From: SFTJ01 sp045613305
GTDB lineage: Bacteria > Bacteroidota > Bacteroidia > Bacteroidales > Muribaculaceae
NCBI GenBank assembly: GCA_045613305.1
Contig: JAZLAU010000011.1
Location: 111,893-175,892, forward strand
DNA: 64,000 nucleotides
Reading direction: 5' to 3'
Numbering within the stretch: the first letter of the stretch is position 1; every line of letters starts with the position of its first letter. Below the pieces are notes generated by a model. That model had not been told where the DNA came from, searched no databases, and saw only the letters and a list, made by a program, of their open reading frames with translations. Both the position numbers and the translations under genes were made by a program. Shown one piece after another: positions 26,901-34,385 of this stretch.

Positions 26901-27252
26901 CTACATCGGCCAATTGTACTGCATCTTCGCTCATCGATGCATTTAGGCTGTATGTTTCACCCAATTCCAATGTTACGTTATTAAATACCTTAGTTTCATA
27001 ACCAATGTATTTAACCTTTACTTCATAAGGACCGCCTACACGCATACCATTGATGGCAAAAATACCCTTTTCGTTCGACACTGCTGTGTAACGAGTTCCA
27101 GAAGGCGTGTGGACTGCTTCAATAACGGCACCGATTAGGTCCTCACCTTCTGCTTCAACCTTACCGGCCATGCTCGATGTAGTAACCTGTGCCATTGCTG
27201 ATGACACTGTTAGCATCACCATTGCAATCAGAAAACTAATTTTCTTAACCAT
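23998..27252 (-). CDS. Oar/SusC-like TonB-dependent outer-membrane receptor
   Basis: A 1084-residue receptor. Signal peptide 1-22 (ending SAMAQ), carboxypeptidase-regulatory-like beta-sandwich about 28-110 (GKVEAEGEDLIGAVIEA, KVKYIGYETKVFNNV), plug domain about 115-240 (TNITSRQLQAMPTVSRGI, VDGADFNNNFGLSDALPGGG), then a beta-barrel ending in KYIFN. The plug and barrel resemble Oar-type receptors more than classical SusC. It would import or bind a large substrate using TonB energy, together with the BACON/OB lipoprotein encoded next. The substrate cannot be read from the sequence. Codon use suggests high expression. Confidence 0.92.
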   Translation of the reverse strand: MVKKISFLIAMVMLTVSSAMAQVTTSSMAGKVEAEGEDLIGAVIEAVHTPSGTRYTAVSNEKGIFAINGMRVGGPYEVKVKYIGYETKVFNNVTLELGETYSLNASMSEDAVQLADVVVTAQATKFTTEKTGASTNITSRQLQAMPTVSRGITDFTRLSPYGGNGMTFAGADGRTANFTVDGADFNNNFGLSDALPGGGNPISIDAIEEMQVVISPFDVRQTNFIGGGVNAITKSGTNTFKGSAYVYHKNENMRGDAIDGQQIGGARDKDRNTTYGFTLGGPIIKNKLFFFVNGEMQQTPSIANRWRASENGVADPDNYISRTSKADLQAVSDHLKNKYGYDTGSFTSFPADESNYKLLARVDWNINDSHKLAVRYNYTKNRAWSSPNGTSMDGGTRMSDYRTSKSSMAFANSMYAQDHLVHSFSFDLNSRLSDNLSNQFLATFSKLDQVRSSSSEDFPFIDILKDNQNYIATGYELFTWNNAVHNTVWNIKDDITYYLGAHKITGGVSYEYQMADNAYMRNGTGYYRYTSLEEFLTGAAPEVVCLTYGYDGEANPAARVRYSKVGLYGQDEWKVNNNFKLTYGLRLDGWFYNNADLMTNNAILALTYNVDGEDRHIDTGKWPGSKISVSPRVGFNWDVFGDKSFKVRGGTGLFTGRLPLVFFTNMPTNSGMVQYQAQINAKNAQKMGFTMDEFKGGLLRREELLAKLATLGYPMTINPEDGTVPSSISAVDPSFKMPQVWKTSLAIDYSVPVSFPLSVTLEGIFNKTINAASIRDWSMKDVAGFARFNGADNRPIYPSEFRQGTKAFVLENTSRGYGWIASATINAKPTDWLSIMAAYTHSVSKEVTSLPGSNAESAFTYVPTVQGPNNILLHNGVNVTPDRFVASLTAHDKGNNHYSLIYETWRGGSNTSFMTVNDMNGDGYNYDALYIPTDAEVEKGEFRFVSADDKNRFMDYVHSNDYLKKHQGEYAEAYSLYSPWVHRVDFSYKHDFKLNVGGAKHTLQLGFDVKNVLNFFNSSWGVSKYLNPEIGSDARILKYEGVDADGYATFSTPGAINGKTDTFVLSHGIGQCWYASIGVKYIFN

Positions 27253-27658
27253 AACTGAGATTAAATTAATATTACTATGTTTGTTTTAAAATAAATTTCC
27301 CTATAGTTTCCGAAAGTGCATTAGCGCGTTTTTATGCGCGCCATCATTTCGTCACTTATAAAAATCAAAAAGCCACACCCCAAGAATTCATTATTTTCAT
27401 GGTAGTATGACCTTGTCGTCTTGGCTCTTTACACAATAACATATCTGCACATCACTTTACCTGACATGCAACATCTAATACGTTTATTTTGAGCCTGTTT
27501 CATCCCTATTTACAAAATTCACTTCGGAAGTTACACCTCGCCGAGTTGATTTTCTTGTGCAAATTTAGTAATTTTTTACTATTCAGCCCTAATTTTTTTG
27601 CAGTTTTTTACATTACAATTGTGTTAATATTTTTGCTCAAGCCTTCAAATTCGTGTGC
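27253..27658. other. Intergenic region upstream of the TonB receptor
   Basis: About 400 AT-rich bases between two minus-strand genes. TAAATTTG on the minus strand (27567-27560) is a possible -7 element, but no -33 TTTG is at the right distance and the leader would be about 300 bases. A GC-rich inverted repeat (GCGCG, loop, CGCGC) lies near 27327-27346. No open frame with coding character seen. Confidence 0.4.
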
Positions 27659-28960
27659 CTATCTGTTATGCTTTTTCAACCAAAGCACTGTTTGCACCAC
27701 GCTTCGCACGGCTAAATAGGCTATGAAAGCAAGCCACAAACGCGTGTTGCCCTCTGGATATGGCACAATCAGGCTGATGACAAAAAACACTGCCCCCGAT
27801 ATGGCTATCGAAAATAGCATGCCGCGTGTGTCGGTCTCTCCTATGAAAACACCGTCCCACACAAATGCCGCCATGCCTGCTATCGGTATGCTCACACACC
27901 ACCAGCGATAGTCGAGCGCGGCAACCACAACTTGCTCGTCGTCGGTTAACAACGAAAATATCTCTCCGGGCAATAAACCATAACAAAGGGCATAAACCAC
28001 CATCACCAAACTGCCCCACTTAAACAAGTGACTTACGCATTTTTTTAGCATCACTCGGTCTTGCGAACCCTCATATCGGCCAACAAGAGCCTCGCCGGCA
28101 TAGGCCACTCCATCCATAAAATATGAATATAATATGAACAACTGCATTATCAGAGAATTAACGGCTAAGGTCATATCGCCACTGCGAGCACCTATCGACA
28201 CAAAACTCAACGATACCAACATCAGGCAAAAACTGCGCACAAAAATGTCGGCATTAACCTTCATAAATCGGCCCATATTGCCTAAGCGAACGGCTTCTGA
28301 CAGTCTTATCGCCTTCAACATGCCGCCATGCTTCGACAGCAATAGCACCACTCCGTAGGCCAATGCCACATATTCGGCTATCAAAGTCCCCACTGCTATC
28401 CCCACAAAGCCCATATGCAACACATACACTGCAGTTAGACTGGCCACTATATTCACAACATCCACGCAAATGCTTATGCGCATTGCACTTTTTGAGTCTT
28501 GCATACCCAGGAACCATCCCTTTATGGCCATCATCAACAAGATGGCGGGTGCTCCCCACACAAGCACAAAAAAATATTGTTGCGCCAAGTGCAACACTTC
28601 TTGCGACGGCGAGATGACTTTTAACGACACCCATTGAAGCGGATACTGCAACAACAATATCGCCAGCGCTATTGCCAATGCCAGCACACTCGACTGTGCA
28701 AGCACATTGCGCATGCCCGATTCATCTTTGCGGCCATAGGCTTGGGCGGTTAGCCCCGACGTGCCCATTCGCAAAAAGCCAAAATTCCAATACACTAAAT
28801 TAAACATCATGGCTCCAACCGACATGGCTCCTATATATGCCACATCGCCAAGATGCCCGGCTATCGACATGTCAATCAATCCCAACAATGGCACCGTGAT
28901 ATTGGCCACTATCGAGGGAAGGGCTATTCGTAATATTTCTTTGTCAATGGGTTTTATCAT
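27659..28960 (-). CDS. MATE-family efflux transporter (DinF type)
   Basis: A 433-residue polytopic protein with 12 predicted membrane helices in two six-helix halves. The N-terminal part (ALPSIVANITVPLLGLIDMSIAGHLGD, GAMMFNLVYWNFGFLRMGTSGLTAQAYGR) is typical of the DinF branch of the MATE family, Na+- or H+-driven exporters of cationic drugs or metabolites. Single gene; 260 bases separate it from ruvC upstream. Substrate unknown. Confidence 0.93.
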   Translation of the reverse strand: MIKPIDKEILRIALPSIVANITVPLLGLIDMSIAGHLGDVAYIGAMSVGAMMFNLVYWNFGFLRMGTSGLTAQAYGRKDESGMRNVLAQSSVLALAIALAILLLQYPLQWVSLKVISPSQEVLHLAQQYFFVLVWGAPAILLMMAIKGWFLGMQDSKSAMRISICVDVVNIVASLTAVYVLHMGFVGIAVGTLIAEYVALAYGVVLLLSKHGGMLKAIRLSEAVRLGNMGRFMKVNADIFVRSFCLMLVSLSFVSIGARSGDMTLAVNSLIMQLFILYSYFMDGVAYAGEALVGRYEGSQDRVMLKKCVSHLFKWGSLVMVVYALCYGLLPGEIFSLLTDDEQVVVAALDYRWWCVSIPIAGMAAFVWDGVFIGETDTRGMLFSIAISGAVFFVISLIVPYPEGNTRLWLAFIAYLAVRSVVQTVLWLKKHNR

Positions 28961-29133
28961 AATGTTTTCATAGGCTTTATGCCGCTTCTCAAAGAGCCGT
29001 TAACGGCAACTGCAGTTTGCAGCAATTCGCTGCCAAATACACCAAATGCGATTACGGCTAATTGCAACGGCCAGGTTTACCTGCTCACAATTGCGCGCAA
29101 AACTCGGCTTGCGTTAGGCAAATTCGCAGATTA

Positions 29134-29149
29134 TTGGCACGCGTGCCAA
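29134..29149. repeat. Perfect 16-bp palindrome TTGGCACGCGTGCCAA
   Basis: A gap-free palindrome in the 260-bp space between ruvC and the MATE gene, 174 bases upstream of the latter. Its size and symmetry fit a dimeric repressor's operator. No terminator features; nothing else recognised in this gap. Confidence 0.5.
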
Positions 29150-29220
29150 ATAACTCATCGCACTCACCTACAACCAAGGGCTATACCGCCCTGCACCCCG
29201 GTGGACTCTAACGGCAGCAT

Positions 29221-29838
29221 CTATTTCGGCTTTTTCACCTTATCGGGATTTTTTGCTATAAAATCGGCCCACGACTTGGCACCTTTGCCCACCACTGGCT
29301 TTTGCGATTCGTAATAGTGACATAGCGCAGCAGCCAATGCATCGGTTGCATCGAAGAAATCGGGCATTTCACTTTGCTCTATATTCAAAATTCGGCGCAA
29401 CATCTCTGCCACCTGCTCTTTCGACGCTGCCCCGTTGCCGGTTATAGCCATTTTTATCTTTCTCGGCTCATACTCGGTTATCGGTATGTCGCGATTGAGT
29501 GCGGCTGCCATCGCCACGCCTTGAGCGCGACCAAGTTTCAGCATCGACTGAACGTTTTTGCCGAAAAACGGCGCCTCTATGGCCATCTCATCGGGCAAAT
29601 ATTGCCTCACCAAACCGCTAACTCGCTCATAGATGCGGCGCAGGCGCATGTAATGGTCGTCAAACTTATTGAGTTTTATGACGCCCATGGTTATCAACGA
29701 CGGTTTTTTGCCGTTAATGCCAAGCACGCCATAGCCCATAACATTTGTGCCTGGGTCGATGCCTATTATCACCTTTTGATAGTCTTTTACCCTTTCATCG
29801 GGGCAAAGCGATTCTGTTTGCAATTTGTCTGAGTTCAT
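29221..29838 (-). CDS. ruvC: Crossover junction endodeoxyribonuclease RuvC
   Basis: Holliday-junction resolvase that cuts recombination intermediates with RuvAB. The four catalytic acids are visible: Asp28 (IGIDPGTNVMGYG), Glu88 (MAIEAPFFGKN), Asp163 and Asp166 (FFDATDALA). At 205 residues it is a little longer than E. coli RuvC, with about 20 extra residues before the core and a Lys-rich C-terminal tail. It is the last gene of a probable metH-DUF4286-ruvC transcript (37 bases after the DUF4286 gene). Confidence 0.96.
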   Translation of the reverse strand: MNSDKLQTESLCPDERVKDYQKVIIGIDPGTNVMGYGVLGINGKKPSLITMGVIKLNKFDDHYMRLRRIYERVSGLVRQYLPDEMAIEAPFFGKNVQSMLKLGRAQGVAMAAALNRDIPITEYEPRKIKMAITGNGAASKEQVAEMLRRILNIEQSEMPDFFDATDALAAALCHYYESQKPVVGKGAKSWADFIAKNPDKVKKPK

Positions 29839-29875
29839 TACATCTATTGTTTTGCAGCAACTGCCCTACATTTTA

Positions 29876-30184
29876 TCACAACTCCAATTTGTCCATCATG
29901 GTCGAAAAGCCCATCACTTGTTGACCAAAACGACGAGTCATGTCATTAATCAGAGCGTTTCCTATTTCTTGTTTCCACTCTTGCAGCGATTCCTCGCTGT
30001 GCGCTCTAAATTGCACAGCATAACTCTCGGCTCCATCTTCGGCGCTGCCTATTATTCGAGTCAGCATAGGAGCCACAAGTTTGCGGCTCTGGGTGGCATG
30101 GGGCACATACACGGTTCTAACCCACGACAAAAAGGAGTCTTTAACAGAGTCCATCACTATAAATGTGGTGTTATATACAATCAT
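29876..30184 (-). CDS. DUF4286 family protein
   Basis: A 102-residue soluble protein, MIVYNTTFIVMDSV at the start, with a ferredoxin-like alpha/beta pattern. It matches DUF4286, a small Bacteroidetes family without known function, often found near ruvC. It begins 15 bases after metH stops. The family resembles dimeric antibiotic-synthesis-monooxygenase folds by pattern, which is only an impression. Confidence 0.8.
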   Translation of the reverse strand: MIVYNTTFIVMDSVKDSFLSWVRTVYVPHATQSRKLVAPMLTRIIGSAEDGAESYAVQFRAHSEESLQEWKQEIGNALINDMTRRFGQQVMGFSTMMDKLEL

Positions 30185-30199
30185 ATGCTATGTGTTTTT

Positions 30200-33100
30200 T
30201 TAATTTTTTCGTTGTTGTTTATGGTCGTTACGACGTTGGCGATAGTCGTTCATCTGGTCGTCGCCTATCTCGCCAAGCGTAAAATATTTGCTTTCGGGAT
30301 GCGCTATCACAAGTCCGCATGTGCTGGCGGCAGGGCTCATGGCTCCGTTTTCGGTCAAAGTGATGCCAACGCCCGACAACGGCATCAATTGGTCGATGTC
30401 GAAAATAACACTTTGGTCGGGCAGCGACGGATAGCCAACTGCCGGCCTGATTCCTTTATAATATTGCCTCAATATGTTGCGCGGATTTTCTAACTCGGCC
30501 ACATCGTAGGTATATGCCCAAATGGTGTTTCTTATTTTTGAATGCAATATCTCTGTTGCCGCTTCAGCCAAACGGTCGCTGAGCGTTTGGTTCAAAATTG
30601 CACGATAATCCTCGCCCGCAGCCTTTGCTTCGTTTATGAGGGTTTCTATTTCTTGGCCTGCCGTTACGACAAAAGTGCCGATATAGTCTTGCTTGCCGCT
30701 TTCAATTGGGGCTATGTAGTCGCTCAACGATAATGTTACGCCTTGGCTGTCAGGCGTTTGCTGTCGCATTGTGGCTACACGCACCTTGTCGGCTATCACT
30801 ATATCGTCGCCTTCAGAATTCGCCGGCCACAAGCCACACTCTGCCTGTATGCTATTGTTGGCCAATTTTTCAAATTTATCTAATGCCCTATTGGCCTCTT
30901 TATATAATTGCATTGCTTCGGCAGCCTTGCAGCGTTCGCTTTGCGGCACTTTGGCCAACCATGCGGCTCGGCAACAGTCGCAACCTTCAATATTAGCAAT
31001 CTCTGCAAACGATGCATCAAGTTCCCATGCGGCAAAAAAGGCTCTCCAATTTATGAGTTTTCGCGCATCGGCTACAGTTATTGAGCACTTGCTCACGCCT
31101 AACTGCTTGGGCACATGCGGATTGTGCTCAAACACAGCCTTCTTTGCCCTCGCCTCTTCTATGCTGCACAAGCATTGACGCTGGCGGTGCTTTTCTCTCA
31201 ATTTTTCTTGTTGCGCTCGCCACTCGGCCGCAAATTCTTCTCCGCCTCTCAACGCTCGTTGGGCAAACACCGGCATCGACGCCGCATCGTTGGTGCGTAT
31301 CACAAGGCCGGAATATTCTGGCGAGAGTTTCACAGCCGTATGCAGGTCGCTGGTGGTGGCACCGCCCACCATCAACGGAATGTTCATGCCGTGTTGCTGC
31401 ATCAATTGCGCCACTTTGCGCATCTCTTCGAGCGACGGGGTTATGAGTCCGCTCAAGGCTATGATGTCGGCTCCTATTTCTTGTGCCTTGACTATGATGT
31501 CCTCGCCCGGAACCATCACTCCAAGGTCGGTCACGTCAAAACCGTTGCATCTGAGCACCACCGAAACTATGTTTTTGCCAATGTCATGCACATCGCCTTT
31601 AACTGTGGCTATCACCACTTTGCCATTATTTCGTGCCACTCCGCCACGTTCTTTTTCTATGTGCGGATTTAGCCACGACACGGCATATTTCATGGTGCGG
31701 GCACTCTTAACCACCTGGGGCAAAAACATCTTGCCTTCGCCAAACAATTGACCCACTCGGTCAATGCCCGACATCAAAGGACCGTCAATCACGGCTATGG
31801 CTCCGCCCAACTGATTGATCGATTCTTCAAGCAATGGCTCTATGCCGTCGGCGATGCCGCGCTCTATCATTTTCGACAATCGTTCGGCCGCACTCAATGT
31901 TTCGTCGGCGGTCAACGCCTCAACGGCTTCCTTCACCTTTCGGCCCTTCAATGCCTCGGCGGCTTCTATCAAGCGCTCGGTGGCATCGGCTCGGCGGTTA
32001 AGCACCACATCCTCAAGTTTTTCGCGTAAATCTTCAGGAATAGTTTCATAGGGCATCATGGCACCGGCATTAACGATGCCCATATCTATGCCCTGCGCTA
32101 TGGCATGATAAAGAAACACCGAATGCATTGCCTCGCGAACATAGTTGTTGCCTCTGAACGAAAACGACAGATTGCTCACGCCACCGCTCACTTTTGCTCC
32201 TGGCAAATGCTCCTTTATCCACCCTACGGCTTTAATGAAATCAAGGCCATAGGCATTATGTTCCTCAATGCCAGTTGCCACGGCAAGCACATTGGGGTCG
32301 AATATTATATCATTCGGGTTAAACCCTATCTTTTCGGTGAGCAATCGGTAGGCTCGCTCACAAACGCTTATTTTTCGGTCATAAGTGTCGGCTTGGCCTT
32401 CTTCGTCAAATGCCATAACCACCAATGCTGCGCCCATATCCTTCACATATTGAGCTCGCCTCAAAAAATCTTCTTCGCCCGACTTCAGGCTTATGCTGTT
32501 AACTATGCATTTGCCTTGGGCATTTTCGAGCCCCTCTCTCAGCACGTCCCAATCAGATGAATCAATCATCAGAGGCACGCGCGCCACTTCAGGCTCCGAC
32601 GCTATCAATCGCAAAAACCTGCGCATCTCCTCACGGGCATCAAGCATCGCGTCGTCCATATTTATATCCACTATCTGAGCCCCGTTGGCCACTTGCAAGC
32701 GCGCCACGGCAAGTGCTTCATCATAGCGTTTTTCCTTTATCAGATTCTTAAACTTTATACTCCCGGCCACATTGCAACGCTCTCCCACGTTCACGAAATT
32801 TATGTCGCGAGTCACCTTCAACGGCTCCAATCCCGAAAGGGTTAGCACATCGGCAATTTCGGGCAGTTTTCGCGGCTTATATTCTGCCACGGTCTCAGCA
32901 ATAGCCTTAATGTGCTGGGGCGTAGTGCCGCAACACCCGCCCACCACGTTCACCAGCCCGGCCTCAAGCATCGGCCGAATGCTTGCCATCATCACATCGG
33001 GAGTTTCATCATATTCACCCATCGCGTTAGGCAATCCGGCATTCGGATACACGCACACCGCGCACCCCACACATGGCGAAAGTTCCTTGAGCCAGCGCAT

Positions 33101-33874
33101 CATGCCGTCGGCACCAAATCCGCAATTCAGACCAATGGCAATAGGATTAGCATGCATCACACTTGCCACCGCTGCTTCAATGGTCTGACCACTCAATACT
33201 CGGCCGCTTTCGGTGAGCGTAAACGACACCATTGCCTCTATTTTCACCTGATTCTCAATCTCATACTCACGCTTTGCGTAAAGCATAGCCTTGAGATTCA
33301 ATGTATCGAAACATGTCTCAAAGAGCAAAAAATCGGCGCCGCCGTCAATCAATCCCGCAATTTGCCGTTTCACAGCAACCCGCATTTCCGACCAATCGGC
33401 ACTGCGAGCCGAAGGGTCATTAACATCGGGCGAAATCGACAAGCTTTTGTTTGAAGGGCCAATGCTTCCGGCCACCCATTTCCTACTTCCCGGATGTTTT
33501 CGCATCCATTCATCGGCCACACCTCGGGCCACCTCGGCCGCCGCTCTCGACAACTCATAACCGTAATCCTGCAAATCATAATCGGCAAGCGAAATGGCAT
33601 TCGAGTTAAAACTGTCGGTCTCAATGATATCGGCGCCAGCCTCAAGATATGCGCGGTGAATACTCTCCACCACATCCCTGCGCGACAGAGGCAAAATATC
33701 GTTGCAACCACGCATCTCCACATCGGCACGGCAAAACGGAGCATAACGATAATCATGCTCTTGCAATCCGGCCGACTGCACCATCGTGCCAAACCCTCCG
33801 TCAAGCATCACTATGCCATCGCGCAGCGCTTCACGTAGCGCCTCAACCCTATTTCCCCAGTCAATGTTTATCAT
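30200..33874 (-). CDS. metH: Cobalamin-dependent methionine synthase
   Basis: Transfers methyl from methyltetrahydrofolate to homocysteine via cobalamin. All four modules are present in 1224 residues: homocysteine domain (about 10-330; Zn ligands Cys251, Cys314, Cys315 in GLNCGFG and VGGCCGTTPQH), pterin domain (about 350-620; NVGERCNVAGS, DINMDDAM, SNLSFSFRG), cobalamin domain (about 660-890; GDVHDIGKN, with Asp761, His763 and Gly766 of DxHxxG; His763 is the lower ligand), and the SAM-binding activation domain (about 910-1200; RPAVGYPSLPDQS). The activation domain shows that reductive repair is possible. First gene of a likely operon with DUF4286 and ruvC, driven by a consensus promoter. No cobalamin riboswitch seen. 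Confidence 0.97.
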   Translation of the reverse strand: MINIDWGNRVEALREALRDGIVMLDGGFGTMVQSAGLQEHDYRYAPFCRADVEMRGCNDILPLSRRDVVESIHRAYLEAGADIIETDSFNSNAISLADYDLQDYGYELSRAAAEVARGVADEWMRKHPGSRKWVAGSIGPSNKSLSISPDVNDPSARSADWSEMRVAVKRQIAGLIDGGADFLLFETCFDTLNLKAMLYAKREYEIENQVKIEAMVSFTLTESGRVLSGQTIEAAVASVMHANPIAIGLNCGFGADGMMRWLKELSPCVGCAVCVYPNAGLPNAMGEYDETPDVMMASIRPMLEAGLVNVVGGCCGTTPQHIKAIAETVAEYKPRKLPEIADVLTLSGLEPLKVTRDINFVNVGERCNVAGSIKFKNLIKEKRYDEALAVARLQVANGAQIVDINMDDAMLDAREEMRRFLRLIASEPEVARVPLMIDSSDWDVLREGLENAQGKCIVNSISLKSGEEDFLRRAQYVKDMGAALVVMAFDEEGQADTYDRKISVCERAYRLLTEKIGFNPNDIIFDPNVLAVATGIEEHNAYGLDFIKAVGWIKEHLPGAKVSGGVSNLSFSFRGNNYVREAMHSVFLYHAIAQGIDMGIVNAGAMMPYETIPEDLREKLEDVVLNRRADATERLIEAAEALKGRKVKEAVEALTADETLSAAERLSKMIERGIADGIEPLLEESINQLGGAIAVIDGPLMSGIDRVGQLFGEGKMFLPQVVKSARTMKYAVSWLNPHIEKERGGVARNNGKVVIATVKGDVHDIGKNIVSVVLRCNGFDVTDLGVMVPGEDIIVKAQEIGADIIALSGLITPSLEEMRKVAQLMQQHGMNIPLMVGGATTSDLHTAVKLSPEYSGLVIRTNDAASMPVFAQRALRGGEEFAAEWRAQQEKLREKHRQRQCLCSIEEARAKKAVFEHNPHVPKQLGVSKCSITVADARKLINWRAFFAAWELDASFAEIANIEGCDCCRAAWLAKVPQSERCKAAEAMQLYKEANRALDKFEKLANNSIQAECGLWPANSEGDDIVIADKVRVATMRQQTPDSQGVTLSLSDYIAPIESGKQDYIGTFVVTAGQEIETLINEAKAAGEDYRAILNQTLSDRLAEAATEILHSKIRNTIWAYTYDVAELENPRNILRQYYKGIRPAVGYPSLPDQSVIFDIDQLMPLSGVGITLTENGAMSPAASTCGLVIAHPESKYFTLGEIGDDQMNDYRQRRNDHKQQRKN

Positions 33875-33895
33875 ATCCGTAATTGTTCAACTGCA

Positions 33896-33927
33896 CAAAT
33901 TTAACGAATTCTCCGCATTTGCCCAAA
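33896..33927 (-). promoter_or_regulatory. metH promoter (TTTG-N20-TAAATTTG)
   Basis: On the minus strand TTTG (33927-33924) and TAAATTTG (33903-33896) are 20 bases apart, an exact match to the phylum consensus. Transcription should begin about 15 bases before the ATG, leaving no room for a riboswitch. Confidence 0.75.
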
Positions 33928-33939
33928 ATCGGCAACATT

Positions 33940-34085
33940 TCATCCAACCCACCGCTTCATCAAGTCCAAAATTCACCACAAACGTTACATTTTTCACCGC
34001 ATTCCACCAAACAACGCTCCTCCCTCACACCATCCTCACCCTCCCGCCAAACACACACCAAATGCGTTTCATCACACCCAACGCC
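33940..34085. other. G-depleted, C-rich intergenic tract upstream of metH
   Basis: In 34021-34080 the plus strand has about 30 C and 3 G; the preceding 60 bases have 4 G. On the minus strand this is a run of GG and GGG blocks upstream of the metH promoter. No gene seen. The gap 33875-34385 otherwise holds the metH promoter, a -7 element and a short open frame. Confidence 0.6.
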
Positions 34086-34169
34086 ACCATTTTAGGGCAA
34101 AATGCACATTTCTATCGCATTTATAGCACAACATTTCGGCAAATACCGCCCCACTATGATAAATTTTTG

Positions 34170-34177
34170 TATCTTTG
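34170..34177 (+). promoter_or_regulatory. Candidate -7 element (TATCTTTG) before the polysaccharide locus
   Basis: An exact TAnnTTTG match, 17 bases before a small open frame and about 210 before the first glycosyltransferase gene. No -33 TTTG at the right distance. Best candidate for the locus promoter. Confidence 0.4.
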
Positions 34178-34193
34178 TAACAACTGCTGATAT

Positions 34194-34322
34194 ATGAAAT
34201 ATATCAATCACACAAAAGAGCTGCTTGCCCAGGTGCTTGATAACTGTGATAGTATCAACCGCATAACGCAACACAGCTCCACAAAATCACCCCAAACAGT
34301 TACACTACGCCCCGCGCAGTGA
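34194..34322 (+). CDS. Possible 42-residue leader ORF or gene remnant
   Basis: ATG 34194 opens 42 codons (starting MKYINHTKELLAQVLDNCDS) directly after a -7 element and ahead of the polysaccharide genes. The first 24 residues look like a real amphipathic helix; the rest is low-complexity. It could be a truncated regulator at the head of the locus, a leader ORF, or chance. No family recognised. Confidence 0.25.
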   Translation: MKYINHTKELLAQVLDNCDSINRITQHSSTKSPQTVTLRPAQ

Positions 34323-34385
34323 CCCCAAGAATTACACCAAACCCAAAGGCCTAATTATATCTTTAATCTTCACGCAAATATATAC

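Noticed and set aside
29825..30493. 222-codon plus-strand frame over the ruvC/DUF4286/metH junctions
   Set aside because: It lies opposite three genes with clear family motifs and its own product has no recognisable features.
31115..31672. 185-codon plus-strand frame inside metH
   Set aside because: Antisense to the cobalamin domain; a shadow of codon bias.
33875..34190. Possible cobalamin or SAM riboswitch before metH
   Set aside because: The promoter lies only about 22-50 bases before the ATG and no B12-box or SAM-type core was seen.
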